Assembly (NCBI GenBank): GCA_947095535.1 | Contig: OX352772.1 | Span: 215,440,222 to 215,504,221 of the forward strand | Reading direction: 5' to 3' | From: Poecilobothrus nobilitatus | Lineage: Eukaryota > Arthropoda > Insecta > Diptera > Dolichopodidae | DNA: 64,000 bases | Shown here: one piece after another, positions 46,664-56,854 of the stretch | Numbering within the stretch: position 1 is the stretch's first letter | How the letters are laid out: every line of letters begins with the position of its first letter | Notes under the pieces: model-generated | Database searches by the model: none | Seen by the model: only the letters and a program-made list of their open reading frames with translations | What the model was told of the DNA's origin: nothing | Program-made: the position numbers and the translations under genes

Positions 46664-47033
46664 CTTATATCTGCACATTTGTCTATTTATTCGTATTCTT
46701 GTTTGTAATTATTTATATTTAATGGTAAATTACAAAATCTGTGAATTAAAGAATTGAAGCTGCCATTTTAAGTTGGTATGGACAATGTGACGTAGATGAT
46801 ATGAACCTTTGTGAGCTGGTTGTTTTGTGATAAACTGCAATTTCTACTTTATTTTGTTTTCTTTTAAGTAGGAGATCTAAAAATTGTAATTGATTTTTGT
46901 GTTCTAATTTTATTGTAAAGTTAATTGAAGGTGATTGGTTATTGAGGATTGGTTATTAACATTGGTTATTATTGGCACCCTTTACGATATTATTATCCAT
47001 AGAATTTTTTGCTATTGATAAGTACGTATCTTT
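46664..47033 (-). pseudogene. Penelope-like element, RT C-terminal part
   Basis: Minus strand reads KLEHKNQLQFLDLLLKRKQN, then VEIAVYHKTTSSQRFI and SSTSHCPYQLKMAAS. This is the conserved post-palm block of Penelope-like RTs (…NFLDL.I……Y.KPT.T……S.HP…K). It is cut on the left by the errantivirus LTR and on the right by the family A repeat. It continues the element at 48013-49007, with the palm region lost. Confidence 0.7.
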
Positions 47034-48012
47034 TTATACCCTACACCTAAAGTATAGGGTATATTAACTTTGGTATGGTGTTTGTAACCACCACAAGGAA
47101 GCGAGTTAGATATGGAGATGTATATATATTCTGAATCAGGATCACCTCCTGAGTCGATTTAACGATGTTCGTCCGTCCCTTCGGTCCGTCCTTCCGTTTG
47201 TACGATAACTCAAAAACTAATAAAGCTATATTGATGAAATTTATATAGTAGGTTGCTAATTACGAAAGGAAGGCTAAGTTCGAATCTGGACAAAATCGGT
47301 CCATGGGTTCGTCTGGAAGCTTCCGAATGATTCCGGAGCAAAAGAGATTATCTCCAAAACCAACAAAGATAGAACCTTTAAATTTTTTACAATGATGTTC
47401 CTTCCTGTTCGATTTATGTCTCTGAAATTTAAGAGGATTTGGTCCTTGGGTACGGATTTTGGAAGCTTCCGAACGAGCCTCAGCCTCAAATCTTGGAAGC
47501 TTCCGGACGAGCCCCAGAGCAAACGAGTATATCTCCACAACCAACAAAGATAGAACTTTTATTTTTAGTACAAAGGTGTTCTGTTATGTTTCCTTTTCTG
47601 TAAAATTGGAAACTGACATTTGAAAGAATTTCAACCATGGGTTCGGATTTTGGAAACTTCCGGACGAGCACAAGAGCAACGAGCATATCTCTAAAACCAA
47701 CAAAAGTAGAACCTTTAAATTTAGTACAATGGTGTTCTGGCATGTTTTCTTTATGTTCCTGAGATGGATTCGATGAATTGGAGTGGCAATTCCGGTACCT
47801 GACACACACCTCCCAAGGACTAACAATCTTCGAAATTAATAAAGATAGAAACTTAAAATTTTTTACAAAGGTTTCAAACATATCCCAAGAGGATGCTTCT
47901 TTTACGTTCCTGAAATTCGAGTTGAATAAGACAGAAAAGAGAAGAAGTTGAAGCAGCTGCCAAAAAAATTTATGTATTTTTAATTTAATTCGAATTATTC
48001 AGGTGTAGGGTA
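47034..48012 (+). repeat. Family A Helitron-like repeat, complete, ~980 bp
   Basis: Starts 'taccctacacctaaagtata' and ends 'aggtgtagggtatt', giving an inverted terminal pair (accctacacct/aggtgtagggt). It holds the GTCC tract (47170-47195), 'tcaaaaactaataaagctat' and three to four ~148-bp units. The unique right part has 'aatcttcgaaattaataaag'. It is inserted within the Penelope-like element. Frames such as 47486-47881 come from the units and are not genes. Confidence 0.85.
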
Positions 48013-49007
48013 TTAATAAGTCGGTTGCATCGACTTACTGTTACATTTACTTGTTTGTTATTAGGGATATTACAACTTGTCAACCATTCATCCATAGCAC
48101 TAAGAGCTTCTTCAAGCGGTATTGAAGGGAATAAAGAAGCAGCATCAAAAGATATCATGTTTTCATCTTCCAATAGTATCGTATCACTTATTTTTTTCGC
48201 AAATATTAATGATTTTTTTATGGAATGGCTTTCGTATTATGGTAAGCTTTTTAATTCATTTACGAACCATTTACTTATTTTATAATTGGGTGCATTGATA
48301 TTAGATACAATGGGTCCAACTTTTAGTGGACCACCCTTATGTATTTTTGGAAGTCCATAAAGTTTTGGTATCTTTGGTTTAGATATACTCAATTGGCCTT
48401 TTAGCTTTCTATTAATGTTTCATTTCCATCCCTGAACACGTCTGATATTTTATTAAGCATACTTTTGCAGTTATCAGTCATTTTTGAGAAACGGTTTCTT
48501 TTAAGTTCAATATAATCGGAAGTTGATTTATGGTCTAGCACTTCATTATCATAATCTACTTTATCCATGATAACTATTGAATTACCTTTATCAGCTTTTA
48601 AATAATAATTATTTGTTTTCTTTAAATTTCCAATTATTTTATAATTTCTGTTTAAATTTCTTTTCTTATTATTATTTTTATTGAAATTGTATTCTTTTAA
48701 AATTTGTTTCGTCTCAGATCTGATGTGATATTTTATATTTTCTAGCTTACACTTTAGACCAGTTTCGATATCTATTACCACATCTCTGATAGGCTAAACT
48801 GATGGTTTTACTGCAATTTTAAAACCTAAATTCAGTTGACGAAATTCTTCGATGCTAAATTGTTGTGACGATAAATTGTTTACAAAATTTTCTATTAGTA
48901 TGGCTACTGGTTTTCGATAGTATTGGTTGATCTTTAATGTAAGAAATTTTTTATGTAGTTTTGTATTTTTTATTTTAATTAATTCTATCTGCATTATCAA
49001 TTCTATC
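48013..49007 (-). pseudogene. Penelope-like element, N-terminal part and RT fingers/palm start
   Basis: Minus strand. 48794-49000 ends with NNLSSQQFSIEEFRQLNLGF. 48401-48781 carries NYYLKADKGNSIVIMDKVDY, the Penelope hallmark. The next ~200 bp (other frame) has PKIPKLYGLPKIHKGGPLKV and PIVSNINAPNYKI. 47985-48173 holds MISFDAASLFPSIPLEEAL, corresponding to RT motif A with its Asp. The family A repeat follows. RT motif C and the GIY-YIG endonuclease are not seen. A frameshift at about 48400 and a stop near 48790 inactivate it. Confidence 0.8.
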
Positions 49008-49164
49008 TGTATCTACATTAATCACTCACTTACAAAATTTATGAGATCTCCTTTTAATAAAGCAAAAGAAATTGGGAAGCTTAAAAATTATAAATATGTA
49101 TGCGTAAAAAATTCTAATGTACGATTAAAAACAAAAGAAGGCGATAGAAATGTAATTAAACGAG
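49008..49164 (+). pseudogene. LINE copy A, end of ORF1 (left piece)
   Basis: Encodes HSLTKFMRSPFNKAKEIGKL, then YVCVKNSNVRLKTKEGDRNV. This is the C-terminal block of a zinc-finger/PHD-like LINE ORF1 (…F..A..FKK…Y.WVKNG.I..RK…). The same sequence is at 51490-51571 plus 57182-57240 (copy B). Here it is interrupted after 'atgtaattaaa' by a family B repeat and resumes at 50741. It provides the uninterrupted site for the pogo-like insertion of copy B. Confidence 0.7.
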
Positions 49165-50740
49165 AAAGAATACAGTTGCCTTTGCTAACTCTTAGATACC
49201 CGTACGAACCGTTAGTATGTTCACAGACTGTCACTCTGCTTACAATATTATTTTTTTAATATATTAGTATTTTAAAATAATTTGGATGAATTTTATATTT
49301 TCTAGAACTATGGATTGTACATATATTCAAACTATATGTTTATACATTCTTCAAAAGCAGATTTTAACCTTCCACATAGCGATTATCAATCCAAAACTTT
49401 TTCAAATATTCTATAGTACCATTTAATACTAAGCAGTAAATGTATATAAAATTACAAAAGAGTAAATATAATTTCAAATATTATATTATATTAATTCGCA
49501 CATAGTATATTTATATTGTTATCAGTATATCGCCATACATTGCAATATTTCTTTAAAAATATTTCCATTCATAGAATAATTTCTTATAAGTACAATAAAA
49601 TACATATATGTATGTAAATAAGGTGCTATATAATATACATCTATACTCTTATCATTCATTCATTAGTGACATATACGATATGTAAATAAACATGATATTA
49701 TATAAGTATGTATGTATATCAATATCATATAAATAAAAATTCTTCAAGCAACCGTTATGTTGTTTATTTATTTACATCTTTTTGTACTACGCATTATATC
49801 CTCAACAATTTCAAATTATCGAGCAAAACAAAAAATTCGTTAAAGAAATTTGTTAGAAAATTTGAAAAAATCAAGTAACCCTTTCGTCAAATTATTAAGT
49901 AACCCTATATTATTAAAAAAAGTTGTTAACAAAAATAAGAGTATAACGTTGAAGCTTTAATTTTTATGTATTTCTTCAAAAAAATTTTAACAGGTGTTCA
50001 AGTTACAGGTGTTTAAAAATAGGAAATTTTCAGTTTTTGACCCCTTACAGCTCCTAAACGGGGAGTGATACAAAATACATTTCTGAAATGACTTATTTTC
50101 ATACTTATTTTCAAAGATCTAACTTCTGTCAAAATTTTAAGTTTCCAACTTAAACCGTTTAGAAGATAGAAGGGTTAAAGGATTTTGCAATAATTCAGTT
50201 TCGCATAACGGTAAATTAAGACACCGTATAGCACAATTATATATTTATTATATACTTGTTTGTAAAGCTAATAATAGCACCTATAGTTTGAAATTTTCAG
50301 ATTGAATATATACCTTATAGAGCTTGTGTTATAACAATTTAAATATAGAGATTTTTCAAAATTTGGGGAACATAAAATTAATATTTTTATGATATCTATC
50401 AGCAGTTAAAATTTCATGGCTCTATTTCAAAAAAATTGTCGAGATCTAAAAGTTAGTTGTTCGGGAGCTACCCGAAGTTTTGGTCGGAACTCAACCAAAA
50501 AAAAACAGGGAGCCTACAAATTGACTCCAGAATATTTTGTGTAAATTTCAAGATTCTAGCTTTCTTAGTTTTTGAGTTAGCGTGCTGACGGACGGACGGA
50601 CATGGCTTAATCGACTCAGAATTTGATTCTGATCCGATCCATACCTTTGAAGGTATATCTAGCTCGCTTATTTCGAGGTATTACAAACGGAGGAGTAATT
50701 TTATTATACCCGATACTTATCGTACGGGTATAAATATGCA
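49165..50740 (-). repeat. Family B Helitron-like repeat, complete, reversed, inside LINE copy A
   Basis: Starts at 'aatacagttgcctttgctaa' with 'gatacccgtacgaaccgtta' and runs through the reversed body. It ends with the GTCC tract reversed ('gacggacggacggacatg', 50587-50604) and 'cgtacgggtata' near 50733. The LINE sequence on either side ('gtaattaaa' / 'tatgcaattttgtag') rejoins cleanly when compared with copy B at 57238-57262. The body holds no gene. Confidence 0.8.
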
Positions 50741-50928
50741 ATTTTGTAGATTTAAATTTAATTGTATAAATTAAAATTTTTTTTTTGTCTTTCTCTTTTA
50801 CTCTAATAAATTATGTCAATTTATATTGTTAATGTTTACAATTCTTCGCTTTCTTTGAATTAAATTAATTATCATAATTATAATTTTAGTGTTGCTCAAC
50901 AAAACATTTCTGTTTCTTTAATAGCCTG
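50741..50928 (+). pseudogene. LINE copy A, ORF1 end and ORF2 start (right piece)
   Basis: Resumes as in copy B: 'gtagatttaaatttaattgt', then an ATG near 50813 beginning the endonuclease ORF (MSIYIVNVYNSS...). It is lost after 'ttgctcaacaaaacatt' at about 50926, where an unrelated family B-like block starts. Only about 35 codons of ORF2 remain. Confidence 0.65.
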
Positions 50929-51355
50929 TTTCTGAGCTATTAGCGCTCAAAAATTGAAAATTTGCTAGTTTTAAACAGCTTTAACTTAGGCACCTGTAAA
51001 CACTTTTCTTCGGCAAGACAAAAAAATTAAAGCTACAGTAATATATTTTTATTTGTGTTAATGGTTTCTTTTAATTGTATAGGGTTCCTAAGTACAGGCC
51101 CCTAAAATTGCAAAAAAGCCCTATTTTCAGATGTATATATCTCAGGCTCTACGTAATAGTTTTACAATCTAAAAACACTAGAAGACCGGAAATCTTCTTG
51201 CCTCTACAAAACAATATCAAAATTATGCAATAGTTTGTATTTTACTATTTAAATTTACCGTTATGTTAAAACTAAATTTTGCATGATATTTCTTTATTCA
51301 TAACTCCGGCGCGCTTTTAAATAGGAACTTGAAATTTTGAGACAAGAAAGAACTT
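50929..51355 (+). repeat. Family B-related internal fragment
   Basis: Matches 58440-58890 ('gctcaaaaattgaaaatttg', 'agatgtatatatctcaggct', 'aagaccggaaat', 'ttgagacaagaaagaacttt'). Neither terminus is present. It lies between LINE copies A and B. Confidence 0.65.
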
Positions 51356-51571
51356 TCTTAATTCTGCTGGTATTTTATGCGTACAGTTATCTTCTCAATT
51401 TATTAAATAAGCAATTATGAAAGCAAGAACAACTAAGAGAAATATTAATGCAGACATTTTTGATGTGCAACATACACAAAACAGTATCTACATTAATCAT
51501 TCACTTACAAAATTTATGTGATCTCTTTTTAATAAAGCAAAAGAAATTGGGAAACTTAAAAATTATAAATA
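51356..51571 (+). pseudogene. LINE copy B, ORF1 part left of the pogo-like insertion
   Basis: Encodes KARTTKRNINADIFDVQHTQ, then IYINHSLTKFM-type sequence, of LINE ORF1. The frame is shifted at 'gtgatctctttttaat'. It breaks at 'aattataaata' (51571), the TA target of the inserted DNA transposon, and resumes at 57182. Confidence 0.65.
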
Positions 51572-51795
51572 GGGTGAAACCCCCAGTAATTAGCTCCATT
51601 AAGAAAAATGTCAACTTTATTTAAATATTAAAAATAATTCTTTCAACTTGATTGTCAAAGGTAATTATTTTTATCTTCTGTGAATATCTAAGTTTTAAAA
51701 ATGTAAATAATAAATAATATTTTTGATTCAGTAATGAGCCCCCAAAGTTCCAGTAATAAGCCCTAATTATTTGCCAGTAATGAAGCCCCTTTTTA

Positions 51796-53010
51796 TACCC
51801 TACACCTAAAGTATAGGGTATATTAACTTTGGTATGGTGTTTGTAACCACCAAAGGTAGCGAGTTAGATATGGACATGTATATATATTCTGAATCATAAT
51901 CACCTTCTGAGTCGATTTAACGGTGTCCATCCGTCCGTCCGTCAGTTCGTTCGCACGATAACTCAAAAACTAATAATGCAATCTTGATGAAATTTACATA
52001 TTTATTTATTATGAAATTTACATATTTACATAGTAGGTTACATAGTAGGTTACTAGTTAGTAGGTTACTAAACTACTAAATTTACATAGTAGGTTACATA
52101 GTATCACTCTACATAGTAGGTACAGTGATGTTCCTTCCTGTTCGATTTACGTCTCTGAAATTTAAGAGGATTTGGTCCATGGGTTTGGATTTTGGAAGCT
52201 TCCGAACGAGCACTAGAGCAAATGAGATTATCTCCAAAACCAATAAAGATATAACCTTTAAATTCGGCAGAATGGTGTTCTTTCATGTTTGATTTAGGTC
52301 TCTGAAATTTGAGAGGATTTGGTCCTTGGGTTCGGATTTTGGAAGCTTCCGAACGAGCCTCAGAACAAATGATATTATCTCCAAAAGCAACAAAGATATA
52401 ACCTTTAAATTAGGCAGAATGGTGTTCCTCCATGTTTGATTTATGTTTCTGAAATTTGTGAGAATTTGGTCCATGGGTTCAAATCTTGGAAAATTCCGGA
52501 CGGGCCCCAGAGCAAACGAGTATATCTCCACAACCAACAAAGATAGAACTTTTATTTTTAGTACAAAGGTGTTCTGTTATATTTCCTTTTCTGTAAAATT
52601 GGAAACTGACATTTGAAAGAATTTCAACCATGGGTTCGTATTTTGGAAACTTCCGGACGAGCACAAGAGCAACGAGCATATCTCTAAAACCAACAAAAGT
52701 AGAACCTTGAAATTTAGTACAATGGTGTTCTGGCATGTTTTCTTTATGTTTCTGAGATGGATTCGATGAATTGGAGTGGCAATTCGGGTACCTGACACAC
52801 ACCTCCCAAGGACTAACAATCTTCGAAATTAATAAAGATAGAAACTTAAAATTTTTTACAAAGGTTTCAAACATATCCCAAGAGGATGCTTCTTTTACGT
52901 TCCTGAAATTCGAGTTGAATAAGACAGAAAAGGGATAAATTTCAAGCAGCTGTCAAAAAAACTTATAGATTTTTAATTTAATTCGAATTATTCAGGTGTA
53001 GGGTATTATC
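51796..53010 (+). repeat. Family A Helitron-like repeat, ~1.2 kb, inside the pogo-like element
   Basis: Begins 'taccctacacctaaagtata' (51799) and ends 'aggtgtagggtatta' (52995-53009). It contains the GTCC tract near 51930 and an unusual run of duplicated 'catagtaggtta' phrases at 52015-52125. Then come about four ~148-bp units and the unique right end shared with 47760-47990. It inserted after the transposon, near the transposase 3' end. Confidence 0.85.
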
Positions 53011-53199
53011 GATTTATTGTTACATTTACTTGTTATTATTGAAAAATTAAAATTATAAATTAGTTTTCACAATTAAATTTATTTTTTTAAGGTATTTACA
53101 TAAATAACGTATTAAATTAAAAATGTAGGAACTTTATTTGTAAAAAGTATAAAAATTAATAAAAAATAAATTAATTTACATTATATTAGGTTAATTTAT

Positions 53200-54050
53200 A
53201 ATATTGCAAATTTTGCAAACGAAACCAGTACCTTCTGTGTTAGGTAACTGATTACAGCACAGTTAATATGGTAATTTCTAATACCACATACGGAGTATTT
53301 CAACCCTTTTTTCATCACCACTAATGTGTCTAGCTCATTCAAAGCATAATCCGGTTAGCGGATCATTGCTCTCTATATCTTTGAACAAAATTTTCACATG
53401 ACTCTTTTTCTTTCTTGTATTTTGTTTTTCTTTCAGCAATACATTTTCTTTTTTAACATACGGAAGAATTTTCAGTGTTGATATACTTCTTTCGATGGAT
53501 CTTTCTGCTTTCACTTTCTCGCGAATAATTATTTTTTCTGCTCTTTTTTTGGCTCGATCTTCTTTTTCTTTTTTGAATTTAAATTTTTTTATTTATTTTA
53601 CTTTCTTCATCTTCCTGGAAAGGGGTTGATGAAATTATAAAACTTCTTCGTTCAGTGGTGTTTTTGTACTGATATTTGTGGTACTTCTATAAAATCATGT
53701 AATTGGACATTTGGTTCATCTAAGAAAATAATTTCAGCTTCTGAAAAATTCATTGGGTAAACCTGCATTAAAATGGAAATAAGTGGTTTTGTGAATAAGC
53801 AACTCAAACTTATTTTACTTACTTTTCCGATTTCTGTCGTTTGAATTTGATCATCTATAATATTGCGCGACCTATTTGTTGATTCTGCTAGTTCCGTCTA
53901 GGTAGAAAAAAATGAATACACAATTTTGTTAATTTTAAAAACTTTAATCACCTCTATTATAATTTCCGTAGTTGGATTTTCTTTATTTATAGGATCATAC
54001 TGATATTCATCGAAATCGAATTCTATACTATTATTTTCATTCTAAATAAA
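53200..54050 (-). pseudogene. Pogo-like transposase C-terminal exons with zinc-finger-like end
   Basis: Minus strand, continuing 54083-54930. Two introns with GT...AG ends are visible at 53898-53951 (54 nt) and 53763-53822 (60 nt). Exons between them encode acidic/neutral linkers (e.g. TELAESTNRSRNIIDDQIQT; VYPMNFSEAEIIFLDEPNVQ). A Lys/Glu-rich basic coil follows (KFKKEKEDRAKKRAEK). The end, near 53200-53350, has a Cys/His pattern (GLCFE, CGIRNYHINCAV, GFVCKICN) resembling the PHD-like finger at the C-terminus of some pogo/Tigger proteins. Stops and frameshifts interrupt it. Confidence 0.6.
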
Positions 54051-54082
54051 AGAAAACTGTAAAATAAGTCGGAAACATTTTT

Positions 54083-54930
54083 TTAATGAACTTCATACTC
54101 TACTGTTGCCTTGTGAGTCTCGTGACTGGTTCTTGAAAAATCAAATAATTTATGTAATAATACAAAATCCTCAGATTGCGTTTGTTTTTTACTATCAAAG
54201 GATTTTAGTTGTTTAATTTTCTCTGTTCCTATTAGTTTCTTAAATTTATTATATGTTAAAGTATTTTCATTTAAAAAATTTTCGTTTTGCAAAGTTGAGT
54301 TTTCAATCTGGTTAGTATTTTTTCCAAGGCATTTCGAGAAATCAATAGCGTCCGCATCAAAAGGGTAGATACCACATGTACGAAAACCATTTTCAATTGA
54401 TTTTTTGTTAACATATTGATCTACTACCTCTTTTAAAATGGGAGCAAAGCATAGTTTTGTGAGTTTATTGTCAATATTTATTTTTCGGCAACGTTGGACT
54501 GCTTTTTGCCAAAAAGTTTTAAGTGGCGTAAAAATTGAAACATCTGCAGGTTGCAGTATTCTTGTCGCGTTCGAGTATAAACAAATTAAAATAATTTGTA
54601 GATTTTCGCTTAATTTAGACAATTCATAATTTAAATAAGTTCTATGACCATCCACGTAAAGTATTATTGGAAATATAATTTGTTTTTCGATTAAAGCTAG
54701 GTAAGAGACGTCTTTAATATAATTATAAAACACTTCTTTTGTCATCCACCCAGAATCCGACTTCATCCATTTGAGACCTTGAGGTATTTTTTCTGTTAAA
54801 CCGCTGGGTGCATGTTTGGAAGGAAATATAATCAAGGGTCGAATCATGAAATCCTAAGCTGAAAAACTGAACATCACAGTCAAATTTTCCTTAGCTTGCC
54901 CACGATCGGTTTCGTACACATTTTTTGTTC
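54083..54930 (-). pseudogene. Pogo-like transposase, DDE domain
   Basis: Minus strand. 54083-54847 is open and carries IILYVDGHRTYLNYELSKL with the second catalytic Asp. CLYSNATRILQPADVSIFTP follows with the third, then FWQKAVQ and GIYPFDADAIDF, the DDE_1 pattern. Upstream of 54847 the reading continues across one stop (TAG before DFMIRPL) to an exon start at 54930 with TKNVYETDRGQAKENLTVMF. A 50-nt GT-AG intron (54931-54980) precedes it. The segment that normally holds the first catalytic Asp (GDETGF-type) is absent. Related host-derived genes exist, but decay here argues for a dead transposase. Confidence 0.75.
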
Positions 54931-54980
54931 CTATAAAAGTAATTCAACATTAGAAATTTTAATTCGGAAAAATCTGATAC

Positions 54981-55513
54981 CTAACTTTTGGGGCTAAAAC
55001 CTTGCCACCTTTTTATAGTTTTTTTGATTTATGTATACTGCAATTTGATTGAACCAGCCACGAATATTATTCTCTGATACTTTAGAACTTGCATCAGTTA
55101 TAGGCTCTGCAGTTCTTAAGGATAATTCTGGGTTCCTTTTCAAAAACTTTTATACCACTTTTCAACAGGAAAGTTATTTTTGAAAGAATTAGGTCTTGGC
55201 ATCTAGCATCTAGAAAGTCCCTTACGGCACTTTGGATGTCTTCCTTTCGGCGAGGAAAACCTTTGGCATGACTTGCGAATAGCCAATCAACTACTTTCTT
55301 TTCTTCCTCGTAGGTCAGAACAGGGTCTGGGCCGAAACTAGACTTTATTGCACGATTGTGCAATTGATTTTGTATCGTAGATCTAGGAATACCATACTTC
55401 TTTGCTGCGCCATGAATGGATAATCCATTTTGAATTTCGGATAAAGCCAAAGAAACCAAATCTTTATCATAAATTCTTCTTTTAGGAATTTTTCTTTTTT
55501 CAAAAACTAACAT
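54981..55513 (-). pseudogene. Pogo-like transposase, DNA-binding N-terminus
   Basis: Minus strand from ATG at 55513. A psq-type helix-turn-helix (LVSLALSEIQNGLSIHGAAK, then YGIPRSTIQNQLHNR) is followed by a CENP-B-like second helix-turn-helix (GPDPVLTYEEEKKVVDWLFA, then GFPRRKEDIQSAV). Frame changes near 55180-55200 and 55140 break the end of this domain. The reading then continues (TAEPITDASSKVSENNIRGW) to a stop near 55005, just before the intron donor at 54980. In the family this part binds the inverted repeats. Confidence 0.75.
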
Positions 55514-55561
55514 TTAAGTGTATAAGTAGGTATGAGAATTTTCGCTTATTTCATAATAGTA

Positions 55562-55593
55562 GGGTGTTCAAAATTGAGGTATCATTTTGATTT
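55562..55593 (+). repeat. Left terminal inverted repeat of the mariner-type element
   Basis: 32 bases beginning gggtgttcaaaattgagg. It pairs with 56823-56854, differing at one position (g/a after tcatttt). Confidence 0.9.
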
Positions 55594-55677
55594 TGCCGCC
55601 ATTTTTTTTTCTACATGAAATTTTTATACGAGGTTTCTTTAGGTATATTCTAAATACATTAAATTCGGTTAGTTAAT

Positions 55678-56775
55678 ATGGATCGTTACACAAAGGAACA
55701 ACGTGTTTTTGTTATTACAACATTTTTTGAAAATGGTAAAAGTTTTCAAGATGTAATTAGGAAATTTCGAACAAAATTTGGTAGAGAAAATGCTCCAACA
55801 AATCGTGCCATCAAGCTGATGGTTGATAAATTTCTAGAAACTGGATCTGTTCTTGATAACAGAGGCAACATTTATCAACGTAGTGGCCGTTCAACCGAGA
55901 ATGTAGCAGCTGTGAGCAGAAGTGTTGAAGAAGATCCAAAAACTTCCATTCGTCATCGTTCGCAGCAATTAAACATCAAACCATCCACATTATTCAACAT
56001 TTTGCATCGTGATCTCCATTTAAAGGCTTATAAGATCCAGCTGACGCAAGAATTAAAACCAACTGACCATGCATTACGTCGGCAATTCGTTTCTTGGGCA
56101 ATCGAAAAACAAGAAGAAAATGAGAATTTTTTTAACAAAATAATCTTCACCGACGAAGCTCATTTCCAGCTCAATGGCTACGTCAATAAACAGAATTGCC
56201 GCATTTGGGGTGAAGAGAATCCAAGGGTTATCTTAGAGCAACCAGTACATCCACAAAAAGTTACGGTTTGGTGTAGTTTGTGGTCAGGAGGATTCATCGG
56301 ACCATATTTTTTTGGAAACGCAAATGGAAATGCGATTACGGTCAATGGAAATCGCTACAGGGAGATGATCCGAAGCTTTTTGTGGCGGGAAATTGATGAT
56401 TTGGACGTAAAGAATATGTGGTTTCAACAGGACGGTGCCACTTGCCACACAGCAAGAGAAACAATGGATCTTTTGAAGGAAAAGTTCGAAGATCGCATTA
56501 TTTCTCGTAGAGGAGGAGTGATGTGGCCACCAAGATCGTGCGATTTGACACCGTTGGATTTTTTTTTGTGGGGTTTTGTGAAATCGAAAGTGTACAGCAA
56601 TAATTCCACAACAATTCAAGAGCTTACAAACAACATTATCGAGCAGATTTCAACCATTGAGAACAGTTTATTGAACAACGTGATTCAGAATTTTGGTAAA
56701 AGATTGGAAGCCGAAGTAGTAGAGGGGGGACTTCACCGACATAATTTTTCATTATTAACCGGAACCTATTTGTAA
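55678..56775 (+). CDS. Mariner-family (DD41D) transposase, intact
   Basis: 365 codons, ATG to TAA, no interruption. The N-terminus (residues 1-110) is a paired helix-turn-helix DNA-binding region (TKEQRVFVITTFFENGKSFQ; then SIRHRSQQLNIKPSTLFNIL). The catalytic core carries IFTDEAHFQLNGYVNKQNCR with the first Asp, WFQQDGATCHTARE with the second, and MWPPRSCDLTPLDFFLWG with the third. There are 41 residues between the second and third Asp, hence DD41D, rather than 34 as in classical mariner. The enzyme cuts at the TIRs and inserts at TA. An AATAAA-like signal follows the stop (56778). Assignment to a rosa-like group is inference. All key residues are present, so it may be active. Confidence 0.93.
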   Translation: MDRYTKEQRVFVITTFFENGKSFQDVIRKFRTKFGRENAPTNRAIKLMVDKFLETGSVLDNRGNIYQRSGRSTENVAAVSRSVEEDPKTSIRHRSQQLNIKPSTLFNILHRDLHLKAYKIQLTQELKPTDHALRRQFVSWAIEKQEENENFFNKIIFTDEAHFQLNGYVNKQNCRIWGEENPRVILEQPVHPQKVTVWCSLWSGGFIGPYFFGNANGNAITVNGNRYREMIRSFLWREIDDLDVKNMWFQQDGATCHTARETMDLLKEKFEDRIISRRGGVMWPPRSCDLTPLDFFLWGFVKSKVYSNNSTTIQELTNNIIEQISTIENSLLNNVIQNFGKRLEAEVVEGGLHRHNFSLLTGTYL

Positions 56776-56822
56776 TAAATAAAAATATATTTAATATTTC
56801 AAAAAAAAGTCTTTTTTTATTA

Positions 56823-56854
56823 AAATTAAAATGATACCTCAATTTTGAACACCC
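56823..56854 (-). repeat. Right terminal inverted repeat of the mariner-type element
   Basis: Inverse of the left repeat, ending ...aattttgaacaccc, followed by the TA target. Confidence 0.9.

Larger units (their letters stand above)
55562..56854 (+). mobile_element. Mariner-type element, complete, 1293 bp
   Basis: The left end starts GGGTGTTCAAAATTGAGGTA and continues tcatttt. The right end is its exact inverse over 27 bases, with the match extending to 32 bases with one mismatch. TA dinucleotides flank both sides (55560-55561 and 56855-56856). One uninterrupted transposase gene lies between. The near-perfect termini and open frame indicate a recent insertion. It sits in the pogo-like element just upstream of that element's transposase start. 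Confidence 0.92.

Noticed and set aside
47486..47881. 131-codon frame repeated at 52479-52874, suggesting a gene family
   Set aside because: Both lie at equivalent positions of family A repeats; the shared sequence is repeat DNA, with no start context or domain.
48025..48285. Plus-strand frame over the Penelope-like region
   Set aside because: Antisense shadow of the RT frame with motif A on the minus strand.
56284..56619. Minus-strand frames within the mariner transposase
   Set aside because: Antisense of an intact conserved transposase; no independent motif.
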